Shown here: in pieces, positions 11,890 to 18,192 of the stretch
How the letters are laid out: the number at the start of each line of letters is the position of its first letter
Position numbering within the stretch: position 1 is the first letter of the stretch
DNA from: Chrysochromulina parva
Lineage: Eukaryota; Haptophyta; Prymnesiales; Chrysochromulinaceae
Length of the DNA: 18,192 nucleotides
Assembly: GCA_002887195.1 (NCBI GenBank)
Contig: PJAB01001011.1
Span: 1 to 18,192 of the forward strand
Direction: 5' to 3'
Position numbers and translations under genes: made by a program
Notes under the pieces: model-generated
Seen by the model: only the letters and a program-made list of their open reading frames with translations
Database searches by the model: none
Told to the model about the DNA's origin: nothing

Positions 11890-12229
11890 TCTGAGTGCAC
11901 ACACGCAGAGAGACTTGGCACGTCAGATGGATGCTAGGCTTTACGGGCGGGCGCGATGGCTCAGGCGTTGCGTGCAGACGCGGGCGGTCGGCATTGCGTA
12001 CTGCGCGAGAAAGCCCGCCCTTTCGCGGCGTGAACGTTAACAAGGGCGTGAGGGCGTGAATGTGGAAGACTCTTCAGAACGTACGTGACCTTAGAAGCTA
12101 CTAGTTAGAAATTCGAACCCTTTCACACATGGCAAACACATTCACAGTTTTTGAAAGGAGGTCGAATGCTATTACGACTTGATTTGCGCTCCCGCCGCGA
12201 CGCGGTGATCCTCTGAGAGAGAGAGCGCC
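11890..12229. promoter_or_regulatory. Probable bidirectional promoter between the deubiquitinase and FN3-SHIPPO genes
   Basis: The 340 bases between two divergent start codons must contain both 5' UTRs and promoters. No TATA box is obvious. A GC-box-like GGGCGGGC at 11945-11952 is matched by its reverse complement GCCCGCCC at 12013-12020. The part nearer the plus-strand gene (about 12080-12180) is clearly richer in A and T than the coding DNA around it. No coding sequence is supported here. Confidence 0.5.
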
Positions 12230-14709
12230 ATGGACGAAAAGGAACAATGGCTCAAGAGAATGGGTCTGCCCGGCGGGCGCCCGAGCGGCGGCAGCACCAG
12301 CGGCGGCGGTGGCGGCGGCCCGATGCCACCAGCACCAAAGCTTGACGCCAGCGGCGCGCAGTCCAACGCGCTCGTGCTGTCTTGGGATTGGCCGGGGGCG
12401 CCGGCGGGCGCAAAGTTCGCATTTTGCTACCGCGGTGCGAGTGGTGCCGGCACGTGGCGCACTGACACGATCGCTGGTGTCTCCGCCTCTGGCCACGTGC
12501 TGCGCTCGCTCAGTCCAAACACAACCTACGCCGTCGCCGTCGAGATGACGCTGGCGCAGGCCGGCACATCACCGGTTCGCGGTGCAGAGCTGATTGCAAC
12601 GACGGCCCCAGCGGCGCCGAGCGGCCTGGAGGTCACAGAGGTCACCGACTCGTCCATTGCCCTGAAGTGGAACCGGTCGCCTGGCGCCGACGTGCGGTAC
12701 GCCGTGTACGGCTCGGCGGCGCTCGGATTCAACAAGGTGTACACGGGCGCGGAGGCTCACTGTACGATCACCGGGCTCACCAAGGGCAAGGAGTACGGCT
12801 TCCGCGTGTGCGCGATGAACGGGCAGGGCGGTGCCTCCGACTTTGGGCAGGAGGTCACCGTCAAGTGCGATGCAGCCGGAGCGAAGCGCGGCGGCGGCGG
12901 CGGCGGCGGCGGAGGCGGAGGCGGAGGCGGAGGCGCGGCGCGTGGCATCCAGGCAGAGCTGCTCACGCTCACGCACGACGCGCTCTCGATGCGATGGCCG
13001 GCGCCGCCCGGCGGCGCCACCAGCTACACAGTGGAGCTCGCCGAGGGCGATGGCGGCGTCGTGGCCGAGGGCGAGGAGTGGACGGTGATCTACGAGGGCG
13101 CACCTCCCGGTTGCGAGATCAGCTATTTGGCGCCCGAGACCGAGTACCACATGCGCGTCAACTACACGGACCACAGCGGGCGCAAGCACGACTTCGGCCC
13201 GTCGCTCATCGTGACCACACCAGAGGAGCCGGCCAAGCCGAAGAAGGCAAGTGCGAAGAAGAAGGCTACCAGCGAAACCAAATCTGCCACGCCCAAGCGC
13301 CCACCCAAGCCGCCGCCGCCGCCGCCGCCGCCGCCCAAGCCGCCGCCGCCGCCAAAACCGCCACCGATCCCGACGCGCCCGCCGCGCGCGCCCATCACGA
13401 AGCAATCTGGCCCGGCGCCCTCGCCTCGGCCGGCCTCGCCCCGGCCGGCAGCACCGAGCAGCTCGCGCAAGCCGCGCAGGCCTCCGCAGTCGCCTCGGCG
13501 TGGCGGTAGGGAAGACGAAGACGAGACGGCCGCAAGCGACGAGAGCGAGGACGAGGAGGACGGCGGGCGCTCCTCCCATCGCCATCGCACGAGTGCCGGC
13601 TCGTCCTCTGCCTCCGCCATCCACGAGCGCCTGTACGGCCTTCACCAAGGCCAGCTCGAACGCCTCAAGGAGCAGAAGAAGCAGTTCCTCGACTCGCTCA
13701 GCAGCCAAGCCGGAGCGCCGCTGCGCGAGAAGGCGGGCATCGCGATGTCGCCGCGCTCGCGTTCGAACGCTGCACCGCTCGGCGGATCCACGCCGCGCCC
13801 GGACCTCTGGCTCGGCTCGCATGCAGCTGCGGGACCGACGACCGATAAGGCACTGCCTGCCTCGCCACGTGGGTCGGTGGCGGGGCGTACTTCGCAGGCT
13901 GGCGCCTCCGAACTCGGCGACGAGAAGCCCGGCCCGGGCGCGTACAACAGCACCTCCGACTTCAAGCCTGCCGACCGCCTGAGAAAGGACCCATCCAAAG
14001 GGTCGGCGAGCTCATTCAAATCGAAGACGAAACGGCTCTTCGACTTTGACGGCGCCGTGATCGATACGACGCTTCATCCGGGCAAGAAGCTGTCCGATGC
14101 CCCCGGCGTGGGCACATACTCGCCGGCGGACATGGGCTCGATCGAAAAGGTCGCCGAGGCGCTCAAGCGGCGCGCGGCCAAGCTCGCCACCTTGCGGCGC
14201 AATAAGGACAACAAGGAGCCTAATCGCTTCCAGTCGGGCACTGTGCCGCCCGCGGCGACGCCTGGCCCAGGTGCGTACGACACGGATCGGCTCGCCAAGG
14301 CCAAGGAGGAGCGCCAGTACGGCGCGAAGTTCATGGCGTTCAAGAGCGGCAGCCGGCGCGCGCTGCCGTGGGGTGGGCGTGGCTCCGACGCTCCACAGTC
14401 CATCCGTGCCCGCAAGGTGGACGACCTTGAGCTCGCCGATCTCGAAGGGCCTGGGCCAGGGGAATACGAAGCCTCCTCCATGTTTGCCAAGCCGGCGCCC
14501 TCCGCGCGCCGCCGCGGCACCGCCTGGTCCAAAGGTGCGATCTCGCTGATTGCCACTGATTGCCACTGATTGCCACTGATTGTCACTAATTGCCACTAAT
14601 TGCCACCGCCTGGTCCAAAGGTGCGCCTCGCTTTGCCCCGGAGCCGTCGATCGAAAAGATTGGGCCCTCCGCCGTGCACTACACGCCCAACTACTCGCAG
14701 TGCTCGTAG
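12230..14709 (+). CDS. FN3 x3 plus SHIPPO (sperm-tail PG-rich) repeat protein, two exons
   Basis: The predicted CDS is join(12230-14534, 14621-14709), 797 residues. The ATG is in the context GCGCCATGG. FN3-like domains lie at about residues 33-125, 127-214 and 240-331, each with the conserved Trp and the late Tyr. A 15-Gly run (221-235) separates domains 2 and 3. A Lys-rich then Pro-rich linker follows, then an acidic patch and a short predicted helix (H-E-R-L-Y... Q-L-E-R-L-K). SHIPPO motifs follow: P-G-P-G-A-Y at 567-572, P-G-V-G-T-Y at 625-630, P-G-P-G-A-Y at 678-683 and P-G-P-G-E-Y at 741-746. Splicing adds G-A-P-R-F-A... I-G-P-S-A-V-H-Y-T-P before a TAG at 14707. Read unspliced, the frame stops at 14569 after 779 residues with an unrelated tail. 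SHIPPO proteins bind axonemal or other microtubules, so a flagellar scaffold is inferred. The FN3 domains have no signal peptide in front of them, which fits an intracellular protein. Confidence 0.9.
14518..14625 (+). repeat. 22-bp direct repeats flanking a 10-bp minisatellite
   Basis: A 22-bp sequence beginning CACCGCCTGG and ending AAAGGTGCG is present twice without mismatch, at 14518-14539 and 14604-14625, offset by 86 bp. Between the copies, five 10-bp units run from 14551 to 14600: TGCCACTGAT three times, then TGTCACTAAT and TGCCACTAAT. A partial unit then merges into the second long copy. The repeats coincide with both splice junctions of the predicted intron. Confidence 0.95.
14535..14620 (+). 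other. Predicted 86-bp GT-AG spliceosomal intron
   Basis: The donor is AAAG|GTGCG and the acceptor is CCAAAG|GTGCG. Removing these bases joins S-K-G to A-P-R-F-A-P and restores a SHIPPO-like C-terminus ending at 14709. CACTAAT, close to the CTNAY branch-point consensus, occurs at 14584-14590 and 14594-14600, about 20-37 bases before the acceptor, which is a reasonable distance. The length is not a multiple of three (86 = 28x3+2), and retention leads to the TGA at 14567-14569. No transcript evidence is available. The alternative is a recent duplication that truncates the gene. Confidence 0.75.
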
Positions 14710-14962
14710 GCGCCGTGGTGAGCACTCGCATGCGTAGGAGCATAGCACTCCCAGCTACTCGCAGAGCGCCTACAAGCGGCGGGGCTCATCTCGTGTGCCA
14801 TACTCCTGTGTGGCCTAGTGCCGTGAGAGAGCTGCGGAATCGTGAAAGCTCTGCATATGCATGCAATGCATGCATGCGTGACCTGTGGGCATGTGTTTGG
14901 TCGGACTCGGAGCGAGCCGCGTGTACGTGCGTGCCGTGTGGGCGGGCAGTACGCGCGGGTGC

Positions 14963-14982
14963 CAGTCAGTCAGTCAGTCAGT
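14963..14982. repeat. (CAGT)5 tetranucleotide microsatellite
   Basis: Five perfect CAGT units lie in the spacer downstream of the FN3-SHIPPO gene. They are outside any supported coding sequence and are likely to vary in length. Confidence 0.95.
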
Positions 14983-15458
14983 TTCGTCGCGGTCCCCCGC
15001 GCTCACCACAGCGCGGGTAGCGCGGGTGCGGCCTGTCCGATCTGCGTTGTGTGAGGCCATGCGTGTCGAGCGGTCGCGGTCCCTGACCGTCCGGTCGTAC
15101 ACGCTCGTACCCCCCCGCGCCCCCGTGCCCCCGTGCCGTACGAGCACGGGTCCCCGCCGGCGCGGCGCTCGAGAGACACGAGACCGCTTTACGGTTGCGA
15201 TTATAGGCTCCTCGTGCAGACCGCTCACGTGGGTGCAGGATCGGTCGCAGGTCTCTGGCGTAGGCCGGCACTCCTGCTGCACAGAAAGTTTGGGTGAACT
15301 CGTTGACGGTTTGGTCAATCATTTGTCAGTTTTGGCGTTTCAGCATATTTCATATGACAGTCTTCGTCTTTCTTCGTCCGGGGGGAATCGGAAACTGAAA
15401 TGAAAGCCGCGGGAGGGTACCCACCGACTGTGCGCGCGGCAGACTGGCGCGGAGCCGT

Positions 15459-15476
15459 ACCGGTACATGTACCGGT
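15459..15476. repeat. 18-bp perfect palindrome
   Basis: ACCGGTACATGTACCGGT equals its own reverse complement. It lies about 50 bp beyond the PEX19 stop, inside the presumed PEX19 3' UTR or terminator region. It could fold as an RNA hairpin or act as a symmetric binding site. Confidence 0.85.
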
Positions 15477-15527
15477 TGGGCGGGCGCGGCGCCGTGGCGT
15501 GGGGTGGGAACACGACTGCCACGCGGC

Positions 15528-16484
15528 TCACATGACAGCGCAGCCAGCGCTGTCCGCCACCGGGCCGGCGATTTCGGCCGGCGGCGGGCCGCAGGCTTGC
15601 ATCTGTTGCATGAGCGTCGCGACCCTGTCAGTGTCCTCGGGCGACTCCTCGTACGCCCGCAGGATGTCGCCCACGAGCGCCTCCTGCTTGCGATAGCGCG
15701 CGAGCTCCTCGGCTGAGAGGCTCGACTGGTTGGCCGCAATGTACCTGGGGAACTCCGCGTGCAGATGGCGCATGGGCTCGAGCATCACATCCTTCGAGAG
15801 GAGCTGCCCAACGAGCTTGTCAAGCATCCCTTCCATCGCCGCATCCGAGTCAGCCTCGCTGCGGGTCGGCGGTCCTGCCACCGCCGGCCCGGCGGCGCTG
15901 GAGCCACCTCCGCCCCTCGCCGCCTCGGCGGGCGGCACCACGGCGCTCAGCTTCTGCAACAGGTCGAGCATGCCATCGTCAGCACCGCCTGCGTCGGCAC
16001 TGCCACTACCACCCAGGCCTGTAGCGAGCTGCTGCAGCAGCTTGAGCATGGCCTCCTCCTCCGCAGTGCTTCCCGAGCTACCGGCGCCGTTGGACAGAGC
16101 CTCAGCGGACGCGGCGAGGTTACGCAACGTCCTATCGAGCTGCTCGTCATCATCGATGCTGTTGGCTGCCTCTGGTGATGCTGACTTGTCGCCGCCGCCC
16201 ACACTCAAGCCATTGAGAAGCATCTTGGCGAGCTCGTCCGCCTGCGCGTCCAAGTTGGCGGCTTGTGCCACTCCACCGCTCGCGGCAGCAGGCTGCGCAT
16301 GCGCAGGGCCACCTTGGGTGCGAAGGGCTGCCAACGGCGCCTCCGGTGCGAGCGGCGGCGGCGCAGGCAGCTGGGCGGCGGCTGGCGCCACCGTGGATGC
16401 TGGTGGCGTCGGCTCAGCGTCGAAGTCGTCGAGCGCCTCGGCGAGTAGCTTGGCCAGCTCGGCTTGGGTCGGCATCGAACTCAT
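15528..16484 (-). CDS. PEX19: Peroxin-19, peroxisomal membrane protein import receptor
   Basis: This is a 318-residue PEX19, the cytosolic chaperone and shuttle that binds newly made peroxisomal membrane proteins and docks on PEX3. The N-terminal helix L-A-K-L-L-A-E-A-L-D-D-F-D (residues 10-22) matches the family's PEX3-binding motif. The C-terminal cargo-binding domain starts near Met217 and contains L-L-S-K-D-V, E-F-P-R-Y, Y-R-K-Q and L-M-Q-Q-M-Q...P-P...E-I-A-G in the expected order. The protein ends in C-A-V-M, a CaaX box for farnesylation with Cys315, as in known PEX19 proteins. Between these ends, low-complexity Ala/Ser/Gly spacers separate several short amphipathic M-L-x-x-L helices. 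The start ATG at 16484 has A at -3, and a second in-frame ATG lies at codon 4. The length is close to the animal protein (about 300 residues). The gene diverges from the ankyrin gene. Confidence 0.94.
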   Translation of the reverse strand: MSSMPTQAELAKLLAEALDDFDAEPTPPASTVAPAAAQLPAPPPLAPEAPLAALRTQGGPAHAQPAAASGGVAQAANLDAQADELAKMLLNGLSVGGGDKSASPEAANSIDDDEQLDRTLRNLAASAEALSNGAGSSGSTAEEEAMLKLLQQLATGLGGSGSADAGGADDGMLDLLQKLSAVVPPAEAARGGGGSSAAGPAVAGPPTRSEADSDAAMEGMLDKLVGQLLSKDVMLEPMRHLHAEFPRYIAANQSSLSAEELARYRKQEALVGDILRAYEESPEDTDRVATLMQQMQACGPPPAEIAGPVADSAGCAVM

Positions 16485-16741
16485 AATGCGTATTGGGATC
16501 TTCGCAACCCCGAGCCGCGCCCGCGTCGCGCCAAGTTACGCAGCCAAAGTAACGCAGCCCGGAGAAGCCAAACGCCTGTGCCCCACACCGGAATCATCGC
16601 GATGAATATCCATACAAAACGATCGAAGATGTTCCAAAACCTCGCGCTCGGCCAAAACTATTTTCGGTTGACAAACTTTGCCAAACCCCCGCGCTGTGCC
16701 CGCTTCGGCCTTTTGGCCGCGGCGCCGGCGCCGCGCCGCGA
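16485..16741. promoter_or_regulatory. Probable bidirectional promoter between PEX19 and the ankyrin gene
   Basis: These 257 bases separate two divergent start codons. The plus-strand frame of the ankyrin gene is open back to a TAA at 16550-16552, but it has no ATG before 16742. The middle (about 16600-16685) is AT-richer than its surroundings and repeats CCAAAAC (16634-16640 and 16652-16658) and CCAAACC (16681-16687). ACGCAGCC occurs twice, at 16538-16545 and 16552-16559. None of these is assigned to a known factor. Confidence 0.5.
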
Positions 16742-18192
16742 ATGCTTACAGACAAGGCCGACAGCGTCTCTCCGAGCGGCTCTCCGACAAAGATCGGTCC
16801 GCTCTTGTCCATTGCACCGCCGCCTGAGAAACCGGTAGTCACCAGGCACGCCGCCGTGCAACCGCCTCCAAACGACCTCTTCGTGCATGCCAAGAAGGGC
16901 GACGCAGTTGCTTTGGAAGCCTTGCTGCAAACGGAGGAGGGCAATGCTCTGGTCAATACTCAAAACTATGAGGGCAACACGCCCGTGCTCATCGCCGCGC
17001 ATTGGGGCCACGTTGCCTGCGTGAGGCATCTCGTCGCCGCCGGGGCGAGCTTGTCGATCTTCAACAAGATGGGCAGCACGCCGCTGCTGGTGGCGGCGTA
17101 CAATGGGCACGCGGAGTGCGTGGCCGCGATACTTGAGGGTGGCGCAGCGGTGGACTCGGCCGACCGGCACAAGCGCACCCCGTTGCACGCTGCGTGCCAC
17201 AAGGGGCGATTCGAAGTGGCGCGCTTGCTCCTCGACGGGGGCGCCGACGCGACCAGGGGGGACGCGGGCGGCTCGCTGGCGCTGCACGCTGCGGCGCACC
17301 AGGGGCACACGGAAACCGTTGAGCTCCTCGTGGACCGTGGCGCACCCCTCGACTTATACGACGGCAAGGGGTCACCCGCGCTGCTCACTGCATGCCTTGC
17401 TCGCCGCTCTGGTTGTGTTGCGGCCCTCCTCAGCCGCATCGACTTTTCGAATGAGGCGTCGTGGCGGCCAGCGCACGTCTGGGCGGTGCATCCGGGCCAT
17501 GGCGACGCGGGCCACATTGAGTGCGCCACCATGGTGATGGCGGCGGTGGAAAAAGCGCAGGCGCAACCGAGAGAGGCACCTGCACCCGAGGCGGCGCCTG
17601 AGGCGGTATCGGGCGATGCGGCAGCGGCCGAGGCAGCTGCGGCCGAGGCAGCCGCGGCGGACGCGGCGGATGCGGAGGCAGCTGCAGCCGAGGCGGCAGC
17701 GGCGGAGGCGGCTGCAGCTGAGACGGAGCGCGAGCAGCGCATGGAATGGCAGCGCGCACAGGTGGAGCAGCTCGCACTGGAGGAGGCTGCGGCTTTGGCA
17801 GATGAGACGGCTGGTGCTGAGGCGGCTGCAGCTGAGGCGGCTGCGGCGGAGGCGGAGGCGGCGGCGGCCGAGGCGGCGGCGGCCGAGGCGGCTGCGGCTG
17901 AGGCGGCTGTGGCTGAGGCGGCGGCGGCGGCGGCGGCGGCGGCGGAGGCGGCGGCGGCCGAGGCTGCTGCAGTGGAGGCGGCGGCTGCGGAGGCGGCTGC
18001 GGCGGAGGCGGCGGCGGCCGAGGCTGCTGCGGCGGAGGCGGCGGCTGCGGAGGCGGCGGCGGCCGAGGCTGCTGCTGCAGAGGCGGCGGCTGCGGAGGCG
18101 GCGGCGGCCGAGGCTGCTGCTGCAGAGGCGGCGGCTGCGGAGGCGGCGGCGGCCGAGGCTGCTGCTGCAGAGGCGGCGGCTGCGGAGGCGGC
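16742..18192 (+). CDS. Ankyrin-repeat protein with Ala/Glu-rich repeat tail (3' partial)
   Basis: The frame starts at ATG 16742, the only ATG since the in-frame stop at 16550, and is still open at the window edge after 483 complete codons. After a Ser/Pro-rich N-terminus, ankyrin repeats fill about residues 45-237: a capping repeat at 45-74, then G-N-T-P-V-L-I-A-A-H-W-G-H (77-108), G-S-T-P-L-L-V-A-A-Y-N-G-H (110-141), R-T-P-L-H-A-A-C-H-K-G (143-174), S-L-A-L-H-A-A-A-H-Q-G-H (176-207) and a degenerate last repeat. A linker leads to two Ala/Glu tracts (about 292-329 and 358 to the edge), separated by a charged helix (E-T-E-R-E-Q-R-M...). Ankyrin repeats mediate protein binding, but the partner and any C-terminal domain are unknown. 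No signal peptide or membrane segment is seen. Confidence 0.9.
   Translation, partial: MLTDKADSVSPSGSPTKIGPLLSIAPPPEKPVVTRHAAVQPPPNDLFVHAKKGDAVALEALLQTEEGNALVNTQNYEGNTPVLIAAHWGHVACVRHLVAAGASLSIFNKMGSTPLLVAAYNGHAECVAAILEGGAAVDSADRHKRTPLHAACHKGRFEVARLLLDGGADATRGDAGGSLALHAAAHQGHTETVELLVDRGAPLDLYDGKGSPALLTACLARRSGCVAALLSRIDFSNEASWRPAHVWAVHPGHGDAGHIECATMVMAAVEKAQAQPREAPAPEAAPEAVSGDAAAAEAAAAEAAAADAADAEAAAAEAAAAEAAAAETEREQRMEWQRAQVEQLALEEAAALADETAGAEAAAAEAAAAEAEAAAAEAAAAEAAAAEAAVAEAAAAAAAAAEAAAAEAAAVEAAAAEAAAAEAAAAEAAAAEAAAAEAAAAEAAAAEAAAAEAAAAEAAAAEAAAAEAAAAEAAAAEAAAAEA
17818..18192 (+). repeat. Ala/Glu pentapeptide tandem repeats with 45-bp higher-order unit
   Basis: The bases follow a 15-bp period encoding mostly A-E-A-A-A. 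From 18016 a 45-bp unit (three pentads) takes over. Copies at 18061-18105 and 18106-18150 are identical, the copy starting at 18151 matches them up to the window edge, and the copy at 18016-18060 differs from them at two bases. Exact copies next to diverged ones indicate recent unequal exchange or slippage. The array continues past the window, so its true length is unknown. Confidence 0.93.

Larger units (their letters stand above)
14710..15527. other. Convergent intergenic spacer, no gene seen
   Basis: This spacer lies between the stops of the FN3-SHIPPO gene and PEX19. Short frames on either strand (for example 14885-15403 plus) have compositions expected of random GC-rich DNA and no recognisable motif. 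It holds a 10-bp direct repeat CTACTCGCAG (14755-14764, first copy at 14691-14700 in the upstream exon), a TGCATGC-rich stretch at 14853-14878, (CAGT)5 at 14963-14982, a C-rich run near 15109-15135, and a palindrome at 15459-15476. No tRNA or rRNA is visible. Confidence 0.65.

Noticed and set aside
11890..11904. Five extra N-terminal codons of the deubiquitinase, starting at 11904
   Set aside because: The codon at 11904-11902 is GTG, not ATG. In a nuclear eukaryotic gene the first ATG at 11889, in good context, is the likelier start.
11945..12020. A structured RNA gene formed by the 8-bp inverted pair GGGCGGGC/GCCCGCCC
   Set aside because: The stem is short with a loop of about 60 bases and does not extend on either side. 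GC-box-like promoter elements are a simpler reading.
12569..13822. 417-codon minus-strand frame
   Set aside because: It is a shadow of the FN3 region. The plus-strand reading has clear FN3 domains and this one is Arg/Ala/Leu-rich without domains.
14567..14569. TGA taken as the true end of the FN3-SHIPPO gene, with the gene as a pseudogene
   Set aside because: Valid GT-AG junctions, branch-point-like CACTAAT motifs and a restored SHIPPO-like continuation make an intron likelier. A truncated allele cannot be fully excluded without transcripts.
14885..15403. 172-codon plus-strand frame in the right spacer
   Set aside because: It includes the CAGT microsatellite and a C-rich run, has no family resemblance, and looks like random open frame.
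16966..17742. 258-codon minus-strand frame rich in Ala and Ser
   Set aside because: It is the antisense of the ankyrin gene and its Ala/Glu tail, and the ankyrin repeats are unambiguous on the plus strand.
1..18192. Mobile elements, CRISPR arrays, tRNA/rRNA genes or viral genes
   Set aside because: No transposase, terminal repeats, spaced repeats, clover-leaf or viral hallmark protein was found on either strand.

Overview
The window is a gene-dense stretch of a very GC-rich nuclear genome from a flagellated microbial eukaryote. Three things point to a eukaryote: a PEX19 peroxin with a C-terminal CaaX box, a giant USP34-type deubiquitinase, and a protein with sperm-tail PG-rich (SHIPPO) repeats, which are typical of axonemal microtubules. 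The GC-rich, nearly intron-free style, and a D-S-F-G-D-G-W-H-G motif in the first fragment, fit an alga such as a haptophyte. That lineage call is an inference and is weak.

Five genes alternate strictly in orientation. (1) Bases 1-141 (+) are the last 46 codons of a protein whose start lies upstream of the window. (2) 934-11889 (-) is one uninterrupted reading frame of 3651 codons for a USP34/USP9X/USP24-type ubiquitin-specific protease. It has armadillo-like helical flanks, a ubiquitin-like domain, a C19 catalytic core with Cys1705/His2026/Asn2055, and a pure 26-codon CAG tract near its C-terminus. (3) 12230-14709 (+) encodes three fibronectin type III domains, a Lys/Pro linker and a C-terminal SHIPPO-repeat region. 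It appears to hold one 86-bp GT-AG intron (14535-14620), and without splicing the frame stops early at 14569. (4) 15528-16484 (-) is PEX19. (5) 16742-18192 (+), open at the right edge, has ankyrin repeats followed by a long Ala/Glu pentapeptide-repeat tail.

The divergent pairs share short upstream regions (11890-12229 and 16485-16741) that probably act as bidirectional promoters. The convergent pairs are separated by about 0.8-kb non-coding spacers (142-933 and 14710-15527). Each spacer carries a long perfect palindrome and the same 12-mer TGCATGCATGCG.

The genes do not form one pathway. They cover ubiquitin removal, peroxisome membrane protein import, a probable axonemal or cytoskeletal scaffold, and an ankyrin scaffold. 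The most noteworthy structure is the intron: its two ends are copies of the same 22-bp exonic sequence containing AGGT. This is what is expected if an intron arose by local tandem duplication, and a 10-bp minisatellite fills its centre and supplies CACTAAT branch-point-like motifs.
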